From Eudorina sp. 2006-703-Eu-15 (Eukaryota > Chlorophyta > Chlorophyceae > Chlamydomonadales > Volvocaceae), in assembly GCA_003117195.1 (NCBI GenBank), contig BDSI01000200.1:62001-126000 (forward strand): a DNA stretch of 64,000 bases, read 5' to 3'. The position numbers were made by a program, and so were the translations under genes. This document shows, piece after piece, positions 10,292-23,400 of the stretch. The notes under the pieces were generated by a model. It made no database searches. It was given only the letters and a program-made list of their open reading frames with translations, and was not told where the DNA came from. Within the stretch, counting starts at the first letter, position 1. The number at the start of each line of letters is the position of its first letter.

Positions 10292-13200
10292 ATGGCGCTG
10301 CGCATCGCCGCGCTACTGCTGCTGCTGCTTGCAGTAACATTGCAAGCAGGTGAGTTTATAAGTTACACCAAACTGAGAGGCTCCGGCAATGCCCCTTTGG
10401 TTGGCATCCCGTGAAGCCATGTGTGACCGTCCCTTCCTGACACTGCCCGTCGGCCTATTCTATCCTCTCACGACGCTGTATATTATATTACTTAACTTGG
10501 GTTCCAGAGGTTTGAACTTCCAGCGCAGCTCTGGTCGCACCTCACATCCCGTGCCCTCCGGTTCGTTTCGTCCTGTTTCGCAGCTGCAGCGGCCGATGAC
10601 AAGAAGCCGTCACAGTCACATCGATCCCCGCCGCATCGGCGATCTCCCCCAAGTGGCCACTCCCGTACGCCATCGCCGCGCATGGCTCCGCACCGCCGGT
10701 CGCCTCCTCCCCGGCGTCGGCCGCCCCCAGTGCGGCGCCCGCCGTCGCCTCGCCCGCCGTCCCCGCGGCCCCCACGCCCGCCGCCGCCCGCTCCCCCGCC
10801 GGCCGCAACCGTCAACGCCATCCTGGACCAGTCCCCCGACCTCAGCATCGCGAAGGCGCTGATGAACCTGCCCGGGACACAGCCCGCCTTCTGGGTCGCG
10901 TCGGAGACGGAGCCCTTCACGGTCTTCCTGCCCACCAATGAGGTAAGTACGGAGAGCCGAACCGTACCGCACGCTAGCGACCGAGAAACCGAACACGACC
11001 AGGACGTGGGTCGCCGAAACTGCCGTACTTTGTGAGGGCACGGATGAAGCCTCACCGTCATGTCCTGCGCCCATGCCACCTGTGTGGTTCGCACCGCACC
11101 GGACGGCATCCCGCGCACCTGGGGCGGGTCACCCGTTGTCCCGCAGGCCTTCGCGCTGTACTTCGAGGTGCTGGGCCTCACGGCTGGGGAGGTGGTGGCC
11201 ACCTTCGGCGGGCAGCTGCTGAGCCAGGTGGCCAAGTACCACTTCGTGGCGGGGGCCGCTCTGGAGACGCCCGAGCTGCGGTCGGGGCAGGTGGTCACGG
11301 CGCTGCCCGGATTCAATGTGACGGTCAGCAAGTGAGTCAGTGAGGTGCCCTTACGGAGTGGTCAAGACCCAACACGCCTAGTAACGGTACCCTCCCCCAA
11401 CCGACCCGATCACCAGGGCCTGGCCAAACGTGTTCGTTGAGTCGTCGGAGTCGAAGGCCAAGATCGTGCGGCGGAACATCCCCGCCGGCAAGGTGCGCCG
11501 TGCGCGGCTGTGCGCACATCGGGGGGGGGGGTATGGATTGGGGAACCGATACGTGGCACAGGAGTCAATACGCGACCCAAGTTACTCGGGAAGGCGGGGG
11601 GGGGGGAAGGCGGATTTCCAGCCGCGGGTTTCTCACTAATCACACGGGGGCCCTGGGTGGGGCCGACGAGCAACAGTCCGTAGCTCCCACGTCCGGTGGT
11701 TGTCCTCGACCGCAATCTCATTTTGCAAGCCTCAAACCAACATCGTAAGTCCTTACCTGTCACCCGTTCTCCTTCAATGTGCCTCCATCACAACCCCTTG
11801 CCTGCCTGTTTGTTATTTTTATTACTTCCTGGTGATTTTAATAACTCCACCTGGTCCCATCACGATACGGCGTCGTACGACTGGCAGGCCATCGTACATG
11901 TCGTGGACCGGGTGCTGGTGCCCTTTGACCTGTACGACCCGCCCCTGGTGGCCAACTACACAACCCTGGGCGAGGCCCTGGCGTTCGAGAATTTGGTCAA
12001 CACCACGGTACGGCAACTGTACGACGACGTGTACGGCATGTGGTATGTCGTACTACACGCGTCGGTTGCTTTCCGGCGTCGTGATCTCGTGAACCGCACA
12101 CCGAAAAGTCCATTGCCCGGGAGGGGGGGTACCCGGTCGCAGCTGTGAGGGAGGGGACCCGGACGCCCGGTGGGGTTAGGGGATGCCGTTCGGCGACGCC
12201 ATGGCGCTCCAGGGGCTCCCCGCGGTCCTCAGACCGATCGCAGTTGCGACCGTACATCCGTACAGTGGCATTCACCGGTGACCTGCGGGTCCATGGCAAC
12301 ATGCTTCATTGAAATGTGCGAAGTTGCTTTTTTAATGAACATCATTAATGAAGCTTTTTTCAATAAACATCATTAACTGTTGACAATGATGTTACCGTAA
12401 CGGGGGATCTCGCCGTCATCGGTGAACCGCCGGGGGCCCCACCCTGCACGTTGGTTGGCGTTGCCGGTGGCTTTATGCGTCGATCATCATGTCTGTGTGT
12501 TGCCCCCTTGCAGGACATCATCTCAGCCGCGGGCCTCGCGTCGCTGCTGCCCCGGCCGGACTTGGTCGCCACCTTGTTCGCCCCGACCAACGAGGTGCGG
12601 CCCATGGGTCGGCGGGCGCCCGCCGCGAAGCGCGTGTTCGAGATGTCCCCAGGCAGGACAGCGCAGGGTAGAGGTCCAGGGAAGCGAAGGAAAGGTCGGC
12701 GCCAGCCGTCGAGAACGGGGATGAACCACACCTCAGGGTTTTCTAATATCGTAAATATATGCTTCTCTTCCTTTGTCAAGTTAGTTTCCCTTCTGGATCT
12801 GTAAACATTTCTTGGCATTACCTGCATCCGGACCACCCTGCTGTGTGTTGCGTCTGAAACGCAAGCACGGCCCGTTTATACCAAGCACGGCCCGAACCAA
12901 CGGATGTGACTCCGAACTGCTAACCGCCAACCGCCAACCGCCAGGCGTGGGTGCTGTTCACGGATCGGCTGCTCACTTCCAAGGTGCTGAGCACCTCGGG
13001 GGTCCTGGGCCTTATGGAGCGGATCTCCAGGAACCAGACGTTCGGCACCTACCTGTACTCGCTGGTAGGTGAACGGTAGTCGTTGATGGTTGGACGTTGG
13101 TGGTTAACCGCTAACAAACGAGCTGGCGAGCCCCCAATGCGATACGTGACCCCACGCTCACATCTGACGACCCAATGGAAGCCGCAAGCAGTACCACTGT

Positions 13201-16200
13201 CTGTGGCCTCCACCCGGCACTGCACTGCACTGCACTGCACTGCACGAAAGGGTCCTGCCGCCAGGTCCCGTCGCTAGAGCGTTCTTTGCAGCCCATCGAT
13301 CGATCAGGCCCCCGTTGGTGCGCGGTGGGTGCCCGGCGCCTGCAGGTCGTGTTCGACCACGTGCACCTGGGAGCCACGCTGCCCGCCTCGGCGCTGTCGG
13401 AGCTGGGCACCCTGTCGGTGGGCAGAGGTGCGGCGTGAGGGCGGCGCCTGGGAGGGCGGCACCGGGGAGGCGGGGAGGCGGGGACATGCCCGCCTCCCGG
13501 TGGGGACATTTGCCGTGATGAGGGGGCCCCCGGGAGCATAGCTGGCAGCAGAGGTGTACCGTTGGAGGTGTATGATGGGTGGTGTGGTCCTACACGGGTG
13601 CAAGGGCAGGCGCGCGGGTGAGCGCAGTGGGGGGAGTGGGGCAAGTGGTCCGAGCAGGGTACTTCAACGCCGACGTCGGCCAACCGGACAACTACTACGC
13701 AGTCGGTAATTGATTTTCGCGATGTCGATTTCGCAGTCTGTATTGACATGCTGCAACCCTGCCTTGGCGCCCAAGTGCAACCCTTCCCTGGCGCCCGCAG
13801 ATCCGATCATGTACGGCACTCCGGAGAGCGCCTCCCTGGTGCTCCGAGTGGTCAACGGCGGGCTGCAGCTGTCCGGCGTCACCTCCGCCACCGTCGTCAA
13901 GTCGGACATCTACGTGGGCCCCGATCGGACACTTGTACTGCACACCATTGACGGCGTGCTGGTGACCTACAAGACGGCGCAGCTGCTGGGCGTGCTCAAC
14001 GGCAATGCGAGCGTGCCGGCGCCGGTGCCGGCGCCCACTCCCACGTCGGCGCCGCCGTCGGGGGGTGTACCCTCGGGCTTCGCCTCCTTGTCGGAGGCTG
14101 TGGCCTCCACCACCCAGCTGCGGGCCCTCAAGGTGAATGAGAGGGAGGCTTGTGCGACGGCGCAGGAGGTCGAAAGACGGGAGGAGTTGTTCAGAAGCGG
14201 GAGCCCACCGGGACGTACGAGAGCGTTGGTTCAGGCGAGGTGGTGGTGGCAGGAGCGAGGGAGGCGTGGCACGTCACCCTCCCATCAACTCACTCACTGG
14301 GTGGGGGTTTCTTCGCTGACAGGCCACCCACTTCCCACCCGGCCCCCGCAGTCAGTGCTGGACATCATCCGGATCCAGGGAGGCGCCGCCTTCCTGCCCA
14401 ACTTGGCGGATCCGAATGTCGTACTCACGTTCTTCGCGCCCACGGACGCGTGAGTCGCGGCGGGGGAGTTTCCGACGGTTATGGTTGCGGTTGCGGTTAT
14501 GGTTGCGATGGCGGGTGCGACGGCGGTTGCGGTTGCGGTCTCGACAGCTGTGCCAATTCCAACTCCCACTGACTGCTGCTCTGACTTTTGGCGATGATCA
14601 CCTGCCGTACCACACGGTACCGTACCGCACCGTGCTGTACAGTACAGTACTGGTCCAGTAGGTGTATAGCTCTGGTGAAGTCACGTGCGACGGGATGGCC
14701 CGATGGAGAGATCATAGGGCCCCGGGTCTCGCCAGTGATGCGTGATGCGTCGAGGGAGGGTGTCGGGTTTTTGAGTTTTGCCAGTGAACCAAAACCAATG
14801 TGTCTGTCCATGTTTGTGTTTACGTGTCCTTCCTGCGGGCTTGCCTCCGCAGCGCAATCTCCGGAGCTCTCGCCGGGTTCGGCGGCGCTGCCATGCTGAA
14901 CAGGCTGCCGGCTGCCTTGATTGCAACGGTACGGCACGGCGCGACTCTGTACGGCACCGCACGGCACGGCGGCACGATACACCTGTTTGTAGGGGCTGCG
15001 TGAGGCCGGGTTGATCTGACCCGACATCACCGCTCCATGCATGTTTGGTACACACAGGCGGATTTCGATTTCCTGTCGCATGGTCAGCTGTCAGTCGGAA
15101 TCTCAGTGTAGCACCAGTGTACGGCAACCAACGGCTTGGCACCTGCGCAGCCTGACAGGATTATTGAATCACGCGATGACGTGTTGGCGGCTTGGTGGTT
15201 GGTGCTGCAACTGTCGTACTGTCCCTGCCGTACTGCTCGTACACCGTACAGATCGTTGGCGACCATCTCCATCTGGGCCAAGCGCTGCTCTCCACCGCCC
15301 TCCCTCTCGGCGTCACGACCCTCCCCGTCGGCCTCAGTGAGTGCTCGCGCGTCTCTTCCCTTTCCCGCAGCAAACAGACGTGTCCTGACCGTCTGTGCCG
15401 TACCGATGAGTACCACATCGCCGTATATAGTGCTGAATGGGTTTGGTTCGAGGAGCCTGGGCGCCTGGCCCCTGTCCAAGTGCACGACATCAGTCTCCCT
15501 CATCCCTAGTATGCACGACATCAGTCTCCCTCATCTCTAGTATGTAGCGACGGCGTAGAGTCGGCCGGTACTGCTGCGTACTGCTGAATCGGAGAGAGGA
15601 ATCGTGTCGCCAGATTAGGCAAATTGCGTGTCAGGTCACACATGACACTGGTAGCTTATCCATGGGAATAAGTGACAAGGGGAAGCCCCGATGTGCGCCG
15701 TGTATGCCCACCACAAACACCACATCCCCGACACTCGGCTGCCCCGGCGGCTCCGAAACCACAGACGCCGCCACGTACGGCACCGACCCCACGTCGACTG
15801 TGCTGGTGCAAGTGAACTCCTCGGGCGTTTTCCTGACGGGAGCCCTGCCGCAGCAGGCCAAGGTGCGGTGGGGCAGGGCAGGGGCGGGGTTTAGATGGCT
15901 CAGGGCCGGGTGGCGCAGGGCAGGGCAGGGCGCGGCAGGGGTTGGGCCCGAAGGAACGGGCAGGGGCAGGAACATGGGAGGGGGCAGGCCGGCGGGGCGT
16001 CACGGGTTACATTGCGGGGTGGCTCACTGCGGGGGACTGGCAGGGCGAAGAAGACGCGGGGATGGGTGTGCCGTACCTACCCTGTCCGTATGCCGTACAG
16101 AATGGCGGGGACGTGTACGGCGTTGAGCTGCCTCGGCGAGGGGCGCCTGCGGCCCGCGCAGGAGCAGGCGGGACTGAACTCGGCTGCACACAGACCGCAG

Positions 16201-18149
16201 TAGAGACCGCAGGAGAGACCGCAGCTGCCGGGCGTCAGCCATACATCGTTCCAGACGGCCTCGCTCATCGCTGCCGCTGAGTGATTGTCCATCCTGCTCC
16301 GTTCGCTGTGGAGTCGCAGTGCGTCATTCTCGCGCGCGTGTCGCCGAGTAGCACGGTACACTGCACCTCCTCAGCTGTGTGGGCAGCCGCCCCCAGCCCG
16401 TCGGGCTTGCCTTTCCGGGCCTTACATGGAGGCAACAGCCCCCGCTGGCGGCGTGCTGTCGCCCGCTGTTGACTTGGTTGTAGGTCGTACAACCCGACAT
16501 CGTGGCGGGTAAATCGGTGATCCACGTGATCGACGGATTCCTCATGACCTTCAAAACAGCCGCGGCCCTGGGGCTGACCAGCAGCATGCCGCCATCGCCG
16601 CCGCCGGCGCCGGCGCCACCGTCGCCGCCGCCGCCGTCGCCGCCACCGCCGCCACCGCCGCCGCCGCGCCCGCCGCCGCACACACCACCTTCACCGCCGC
16701 AGCCTAGCCCAACGGTTCCAACCGCACCGCAGCCGAGCCGAGCGGTGGTGCCGGTTGCGTCGCCGACCGTTTCCAGTCCGCCACCACCGCCGCCATCTCC
16801 GCCGCCGCCCTCGCCGCCGCCGCCGCCACCTCCGTCTCCGTCGCCACCTCCGCCACTTTCGCCGCCGCCGCCGCCATCTCTAGCCGTCATCCGCCGGGGC
16901 TTGACGTACAGTTCCATTCCCGAGGTACGGCAGGGCTCCAGGACACTTGCACACCCATCACAGCGGCCGCATGAAAGCTGCTGAGCAGGGCGGCCGATGG
17001 TACTCCTCTGCTCTGAACGGCTGGGCCGAACTGAAACCCACAACACCCGTAACCTCGGCAGCTCTTTTCCGTCGCCCGACCGCCCAACCGCCCGACCGCT
17101 GTCGGTCAGTCTGCTCCCCGCCGACAGATCCACACTTCCTTACACACCATTTCCTTCGCAGTGCTCGAGCACTGTGCAGTGTGTGCTGTGTTGCTCTGCA
17201 AATTGCTATTTTGCAAGTTGGGCTCCTGCCCGGTTGCCGGTGCCGCCTCGCCTTCCGGGGGAGCGAGGGCTCCGTCGCTGCCTAACGTCTTGCAGCATCC
17301 GTCGTACTCTGCTGTAACTCGGGTATTATTATCCCGCCGCTGTTGTTGTTCAGGGAAGAGTGTCCTCCTGCACTGGCCCGCTCGCAACATTCCGGACCAA
17401 GCAAAACATGCTGATGCAAAGACCTCTTGTAAAACGCTTTGTGGGAAAACTCCGCAAACCGCGCGTAGCACGATTCCGAAATTATTAATATTACGACTCT
17501 TGGAAATCCCGCGTTAAATTCAAATTTAAATTTGAACCGCACAGGCGCTCCAGAAGCTGGGCGGCTTTTCCGTGATGCTTGCGCTCTACCAAGCCGGCCT
17601 CAATTCGGTGGTCGGGGACATCCTCATCTCGGTGCTCAAGGACCCGTACGCGATCTTGGCACCCAAGGACCAGGTGAGCGTTCGTACCATGCCTGCCTGC
17701 CGCGCGCCACGGCCCCACAGCCCCCAGGACGACCCCGGTTCGCACTTGTGCACCTGTTCCTCTCGTCTCCATCCCCGGACCCGCCTCTCGCCCCGTGTGG
17801 CTCGGCCCCGCAGGTGCTCCTCCCCGTGCTGGCGGCGCAAGGCATCTCCCTGGACACGGTGGAGAGTGACCCGATCAGCATCGCCACCGTCGTACTGCCG
17901 TACCTCGCCATCAACCAGTCCCTCCCCTTGGATGCCCTCACGGATGGCGCCACCTTCAAGACCGGCTACCTGATCGTGGAGCTCGACGTCACGGTGAGCC
18001 GTACGGGCGATGTCGTACGCTTGAAGGCTGGCGGCGACAACGACGTCCGGATCGTGGAATCGGACATCAAGGTGGTGACGAACGGCGTCGTGTCGTACAT
18101 CCACATTATCGACAAGGCGATCATGCTGCCTGTTCCAGGTGATGATTAG
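10292..18149 (+). CDS. Secreted four-domain fasciclin (FAS1) protein with Hyp-rich linkers
   Basis: Sixteen exons join in phase to 891 residues: 10292-10349, 10584-10942, 11147-11331, 11417-11492, 11888-12007, 12514-12594, 12945-13064, 13346-13427, 13801-14132, 14352-14449, 14853-14928, 15252-15336, 15765-15862, 16484-16924, 17545-17673, 17814-18149. It starts with a signal peptide (MALRIAALLLLLLAVTLQA), then an Arg/Ser/Pro-rich extensin-like stretch (about residues 22-87). Four FAS1 domains follow, each with the FxPTNE/FAPTDA-type motif and a closing hydrophobic strand (IVHVVDRVLVP, LHTIDGVLVTY, IHVIDGFLMTF, IHIIDKAIML). A second SPPPP block (exon 14) separates domains 3 and 4. FAS1 proteins mediate cell-cell and cell-matrix adhesion. 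Volvox algal-CAM combines the same extensin-like and FAS1 parts but has two FAS1 domains. I therefore infer an extracellular matrix protein. No C-terminal GPI signal is visible. Confidence 0.88.
13217..13246. repeat. 5-bp tandem repeat (CACTG), about 6 copies
   Basis: A perfect pentanucleotide run in intron 7 of the FAS1 gene, shortly upstream of exon 8. Confidence 0.85.
14476..14545. repeat. GGTTGC/GGTTAT hexanucleotide tract
   Basis: A degenerate six-base tandem repeat (GGTTGC with GGTTAT variants) immediately follows the exon 10 donor of the FAS1 gene. Confidence 0.75.
15481..15542. repeat. 31-bp direct duplication in FAS1 intron 12
   Basis: Two adjacent copies (15481-15511 and 15512-15542) of a unit beginning TGCACGACATCAGTCTCCCT differ at one or two bases. 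The sequence is intronic. Confidence 0.9.
15704..15742 (+). repeat. Short dispersed repeat, copy 1 (pair at 19374)
   Basis: Thirty-eight bases starting ATGCCCACCACAAACACCAC are shared, with one single-base gap, with 19374-19411. The copy lies at the 3' end of FAS1 intron 12, 22 bases before exon 13. Confidence 0.85.
16579..16884 (+). other. Hydroxyproline-rich SPPPP linker-coding block
   Basis: This part of FAS1 exon 14 encodes SPPPPSPPPPPPP-type runs typical of volvocine and plant hydroxyproline-rich glycoproteins. Such runs are normally proline-hydroxylated and O-glycosylated in the secretory pathway. It forms a stiff spacer between FAS1 domains 3 and 4. The DNA is a CCG/TCG-rich near-repeat and likely to be length-variable. 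Confidence 0.85.
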
Positions 18150-20482
18150 TAATGTACGGCGACGCGTGATGGGCCTTAGCCCTTCCTGGAGCTGGTCAGC
18201 TGGCTGCAACTCCCAGTTGTGCCGGGTCCGCCAGCCTTACAAGCATTGAGGCAGGGGGCGCCCCCGCGCCGCACGCCCCGGTGTCCCGGCCAGCTTGGTT
18301 TACGGGTCTGGTATGTACATACATTATTTTTTTCAGACCCGCCACCGTCGTTTTCTCGTGCGTGAGCCGTTCCCAGGGCTACCGGGAAACGGAGCCCCCC
18401 ATGCAGCGGCACCGGTCGTAGAACGGCCGCTGGACGCCGCCGGCCTAGCTTGCCAATCAAGCGTGTGCGCATCGGGGTCATGCCGTCTCAGGCATCTTTC
18501 GGGATTACGATGTGGGTTAGTCGTAACCTGCACGCGTGCGAAAGGAGGTGGGGCGGCGGCTGAGGAGGGTAATCCGTATGCCTCCGTTACCACTATTAAA
18601 AAATCGCGGCTTCATGGGGTTTGGTTGCCCGGCCGAGGTGGGTGCGCGCGATTGTGAGCGGGTGCTCCGTCTCGCGTGCGTCTTTGAGGCAATGGTGTTT
18701 GTTTTTTTTACGAAATAATGGCGACATCCATCGAACTGATTGTGTATGAAGAGCTGCGGCACAATTGAGCCGTGGGTATGGAGAGGGGGAGGTAGCAGGC
18801 AGATGCGCGGGAATGGCAGGGTGTGTGTCCGGGCCCCGTGTCGGACGGGCGAGGGTGCCGCCGGCGAGTAACCCCACCCCGGCTCTCCGCATGAGCAGGG
18901 GGGCGGGGCAGGATGCAGCACAGGCCTGAGCGAGGGCCGGCCCTGAGCGGCGGGCTGTCGCCCTCGGATCCTTGCGGCACCGCGCCTGCACCCTCGGGTC
19001 GTTCTGGGCTGGGCTTGTTACACCGTTTTACCCCGGTACATACGAACTGCCCAAGTCACGACACCTGCAAGCTCTCGCGGCGATCCTCACTCACTATGTA
19101 GTAGGAATTGGAGGCAGCGGGAGTGGGAGTGGTAGTGATTACAATGGGCTCCAGACCGTATGTGCTGCAAGCCTGCGCGCGCGGCCGTCGTCCGTCCGTC
19201 CCTCCGGGTTCATGCGGGGGTCACGATGCGGTCGGTGGTGTGGTGTGGTCTGTGGTGGTTCCGCGGGCGACCGTCATACAGCCCGGGCCGTGAGGACTGA
19301 GGAGGGGCCTCGCAGTGTGAAGCGGCGCCGGGAGAGGTCGGGAGATGTCTGAATAGATACTCACGGACGGAGCATGCCCACCACAAACACCACATCCCCA
19401 CACTCGGCTGCGTACGAGTATGTATGCTTGCTTGTACGGTCCCGGCGCAACATCTGCATTGGACGCGCATTGAAGCCGCGAGCCCGGCTGGTCTGCGCTA
19501 CGTCTGCGCGACCTGGTGGTGCGCCTGCTGGAGGGCCGGGGGTGCATCATTCGTCCAGCCGCATCACCGACTGCCGGCTGTATGTCGCGTTGCCATAGTC
19601 GCGGTGCGTGGGGGTCAGCTAGGAGCCTTCGGCTGTCGCCGATCACCCATACACACGGGCTTTCACTGTTACATGCATTCATTCGACAGCGTCCCAACTG
19701 CTGGCCGGGTTGACTTGGAGTGGGGGATAGGTGGCAACGCGTTTGTGGGCAATGTCATTATGTGAATCTAACGAGTACGATTTTTGTTATTTTCAGTGGC
19801 CTCCCTTACGGCACGGAACGACAGGCATATCCCTAAGGCAGCGCAGCTACCGTACGAGGTACCGGTACGTCGACACAAAGAGAGGCCATGTACACGCAAC
19901 CGCGTGCAACAGAGAGCGCGGCAGAGGAATGCTCTGCAGTGTTGGAAGTCGGAACCCTTCATGTCTCCATCACGCCGACACTGTGTGTTCTCAAAATTGT
20001 CTCAACACGGCCAGCTCAGCAGCTTCCTGTGCATGCGCCCTCTAGCTGCGGCTGTGTCTGAAGCATTGGCCACGTGCCTGCCCCTCCTATCTCGTACCTC
20101 GTCTGACCTTTGCCCGGGCAGCATAGGCGGGCATGTTAAGAGACCTAGCAAAGGGGCAGGTACGATAAGGGCCCCTGACCCGCAAAAAAAACGGGCTCGC
20201 TTGCCGTTGGGCAGTGGCAAGCTACGGCCAGGAAAAACCGCAAGCCGGGCGCTGTTCGGCATCGGGAATGCTGCATCCTCAAGCCCTGCGCTGGCAGCCA
20301 ACACAACGTGCGTGTTTCAACTCAGCCCCCGACCCATGCTCAACCACAGACCCAAACAGCTCCCACATGCATGTACGACATAGCTGAGAAACCCACGGCG
20401 CACACGAACGCCAACCCGGCCACACAATCAAACCTGAGATTGCGCCGCCCTACCCCCAATGCATGTCCCAAACGAGTCACGA
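18150..20482. other. 2.3 kb convergent intergenic, no gene supported
   Basis: This lies between the stops of the FAS1 gene (plus) and the LRR/coiled-coil gene (minus). Besides the short repeat at 19374-19411, I see only GC-rich unstructured sequence. I could not find a clear TGTAA close to the FAS1 stop. Confidence 0.5.
19374..19411 (+). repeat. Short dispersed repeat, copy 2 (pair at 15704)
   Basis: Near-identical to 15704-15742 except for one missing G. Flanks are unrelated on both sides. Confidence 0.85.
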
Positions 20483-23400
20483 TTACATCCACCTCTTGGT
20501 CGCACCCGCCACGCTCGTGACGATGCCCCGCACTGACGCCCGCGCGGCCGCGCCCTTGGCCAGGGGCCCGGCGATGTTGGCCGCGGCGCCGGACGCAAGC
20601 GTCCTCGGCGCAGCGCCCCCGGGCCGATACCCACGGTTCGAATGCGGCGGCTGCGCAGCGGCGCCGGCCTCCGCCACGGCAACAGCCGGCGCCTGGGCCC
20701 CGCCTGCCTCCCCCACGTCGGCGCCACAGACTGCCGTCGGCTCCTTGGACCCGTCACGGGGGTCCATGCGCACCTCGTGACACCCGCCTGTGCCGTCGGC
20801 GGCCCGGCTGGCCCGACCTGTCCCGCCAGCCTGCTGCGCTGGCCCCGGCGCGGATTCCGCGGCATGCGGGTCGCGCACTTGGCCCTCCTCCTCACCGCCG
20901 ACAGCAGCACCGCATGGCGCCGCCGCCGGCGCGTGCCCGGAAACGGCGCTCATGTCCATTGCGGCGCTCTCAGACTTGCGGTTGCGGTGGCCAGCGACGT
21001 GCCGCAGGGACTGGTCCTGAGCATGCGCGGCCACGGAGACCCCCGCCGACGTGGAAGGTGCCACCGAGGAGGCGGAGCTGCGGGAGGGAGCGGCCGCTGC
21101 GGCTGCTGAGGCGGCAGCCACAGAGGCGCTGGCGGTGGTTGTGCTGCTGCAGGAGCGCTGGACGCCGCTGGGCTTCACGGATGGGTAGCTGGAGACGCGG
21201 CTCGTGTGCGGCGCACCGGCTGGCTTGGCTGTAGGCAGTGCCAGGGGCCCATGGACACACACACGCGGCTCAGTTATCTTTTACACACACACACACACAC
21301 AGACGGGGCGGTTCTGGGTGGGCTTCTCATTAACCACACACGCACAGACGAGTTGGGAAGGTCTCTTCTCGAGACACACAGACGAGGCGCGGGCTTGAGT
21401 GGACCGGATTGCTGGGGATGAGGGCGTTCGCGAGGATGGGTGAATTCACACCACCCTTGCGCGCGTCGCAGGGATGAAAAGCGATGTGGACGGCGACCCT
21501 GCTACCCACGTCAGTGGTTTGTAGGGCTACGGAACAATGTGGATGCGCGAGCAGACTCCAGCTTCGTGAGCGGGGGGATGTAAGTTTCGGACGGGCCGGG
21601 TCGAGCCCAGTTTGCTTTGCTAGGTCCACGATTGGGGCACCGTACCATACGCCCTGCGGCCGCACCTGAGGCCGCGGCTCCAGCGTCGCCACCGCGGTTC
21701 GCCAGATGCCTGCAATCACGGACAGCACCAACTCAGCACTGGCTGCTCGCGGGTTCAAGACCACGACGACCCGTCGGACGTAACAGCACACACCGCAATC
21801 AATCGCCCGCATACAGGCCTACACACAGCCCCACCCAAGGTCAGGGCACGCCTTCCGCATCCCGCCTTGTCTGTGTGACTAGGCCCACGCCCCCGCGTTG
21901 GCCGGCTACCTCATCGCTGGCCGCATACTCGTGGCATCCAAAACGAACGAGGTGGCCAGCTGGCCTTGCAGAAGGCTGGCAGCCATACCAGCCCGGTCCA
22001 CCCAGGTGTTCCGGAATCCACGACGTTGTCAGCAAACACCACCCCTAGGCCGCACCTGATGGAGTGGCTCTGCAAGCTCGCCCGCGCTGACGTCCAAGCC
22101 CCTGCTGGCCCAGGCGGGTGACCCGCCGCTGAGCCGGGCCCCGGCCCCGTCGCTGCATGCGCGCCAGGCAGGTGTGGCGGCGGGTGGCCGCCGACCGCGT
22201 TGGTGAAGCTGCTGCTGCGAGTCGCCTGCACGTGGGCCGCCGCGGCGTTCGGCTTGGGGGCGACGGTCGTGCCGCCACCGGCTGCGTCATCGGAGCACGG
22301 CAGCGCTGCCACTGGTGCGGCAGACGCAGCGGAGGAGTCGCCCTCACGCGCAGCGCTACTCCCGCCGACGTCCGCGCGGAGGGAGTGCTCGGCGTCATGC
22401 GCCGCCGCCGCGTCCCGAGGACCGCAACGCCCCGCGCCCGCAGCACCTGACGGGTGCTGCTGCTGATGCTGCTGGGCCTGCGCCGCGTGCGGGCCCGGAC
22501 GTCGCGCGGCGGCGGCGCCGTGGTGGCCCGGATTGCACGCCGAGGGTGACGTCGGCGCCGCCTTCCCGTCAGCGCTGCCACGGTGGGCTTCCACACCGGG
22601 CCGTGTCGACCGCAACGCGCCGCCCCGCTTCGCCGACGCGCTCAGCAGCGGCGACACGCTCAGGTGCAGGTGCTGGCCGGGACGCGGCGCCACGGCGCCG
22701 GCCGGCGTGGTGCTAGCCGTCGGCCGCGGCCGGGAGGTCGGCGTCAAGCTGCCGGCCGAAGTCGCCGCAGCCGACACCGACGGCGCCGTGGCGGTGGTTC
22801 CGGCCCACTGCCGCACCGACACATCGGGGGTACCGACGCTGTCCGCGGCCTGTGAGCCCGCCCCCACGTCCTCCGTGGGCCCCCGCTCCAACCCCATCCC
22901 CGTCGGGCCGCAACCCGCAACGCTGGCAGCCTCTGACATGCTCACGCTGGGCGGGTGCTCATGGGCCTCAGCCTGGGTGCTGCCGGCCGCCAGCGGCGTG
23001 CAGGACGGCCCCGGCTCGGCCGAGGCGCGCGCGGCGCCCCCTGGCTGGCCTTGCTGTGCCCCGGGGAGACGCACCTTGGCCCAATCGGCTGCCTGTGGGT
23101 CGTTCGGGTCCTTGGTGCTGGCGGCAGCTGCCAGGGCCGGGGTGTCCGACGTCGTCGCGGCGGCGGGTGCCCGGGGCCGCGCCGCGCTGCCCGCCATGGC
23201 CACGGACAGGGACACTGTCTCCGCGTCAACGGAGAAGGTGCTGCCGCGGGGCGTTCCGGGGGAGCCGTGGCCAGGCCCGGCCAGCCCCGGGGTCGTCGCG
23301 GATTGCCCCGGCGAGTGGGGCGGCGCGTCGCGAGTGGCCGGATTCGTGGCTGCACTTCCCGGGCCGCGCAACTGGGCCGTGAAATCGACCGAGTCGCCGG

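Noticed and set aside
10542..11331. Minus-strand frames of 88-279 codons opposite the FAS1 N-terminal exons
   Set aside because: They are antisense to phased FAS1 exons and rich in Gly/Arg from the reverse of proline codons.
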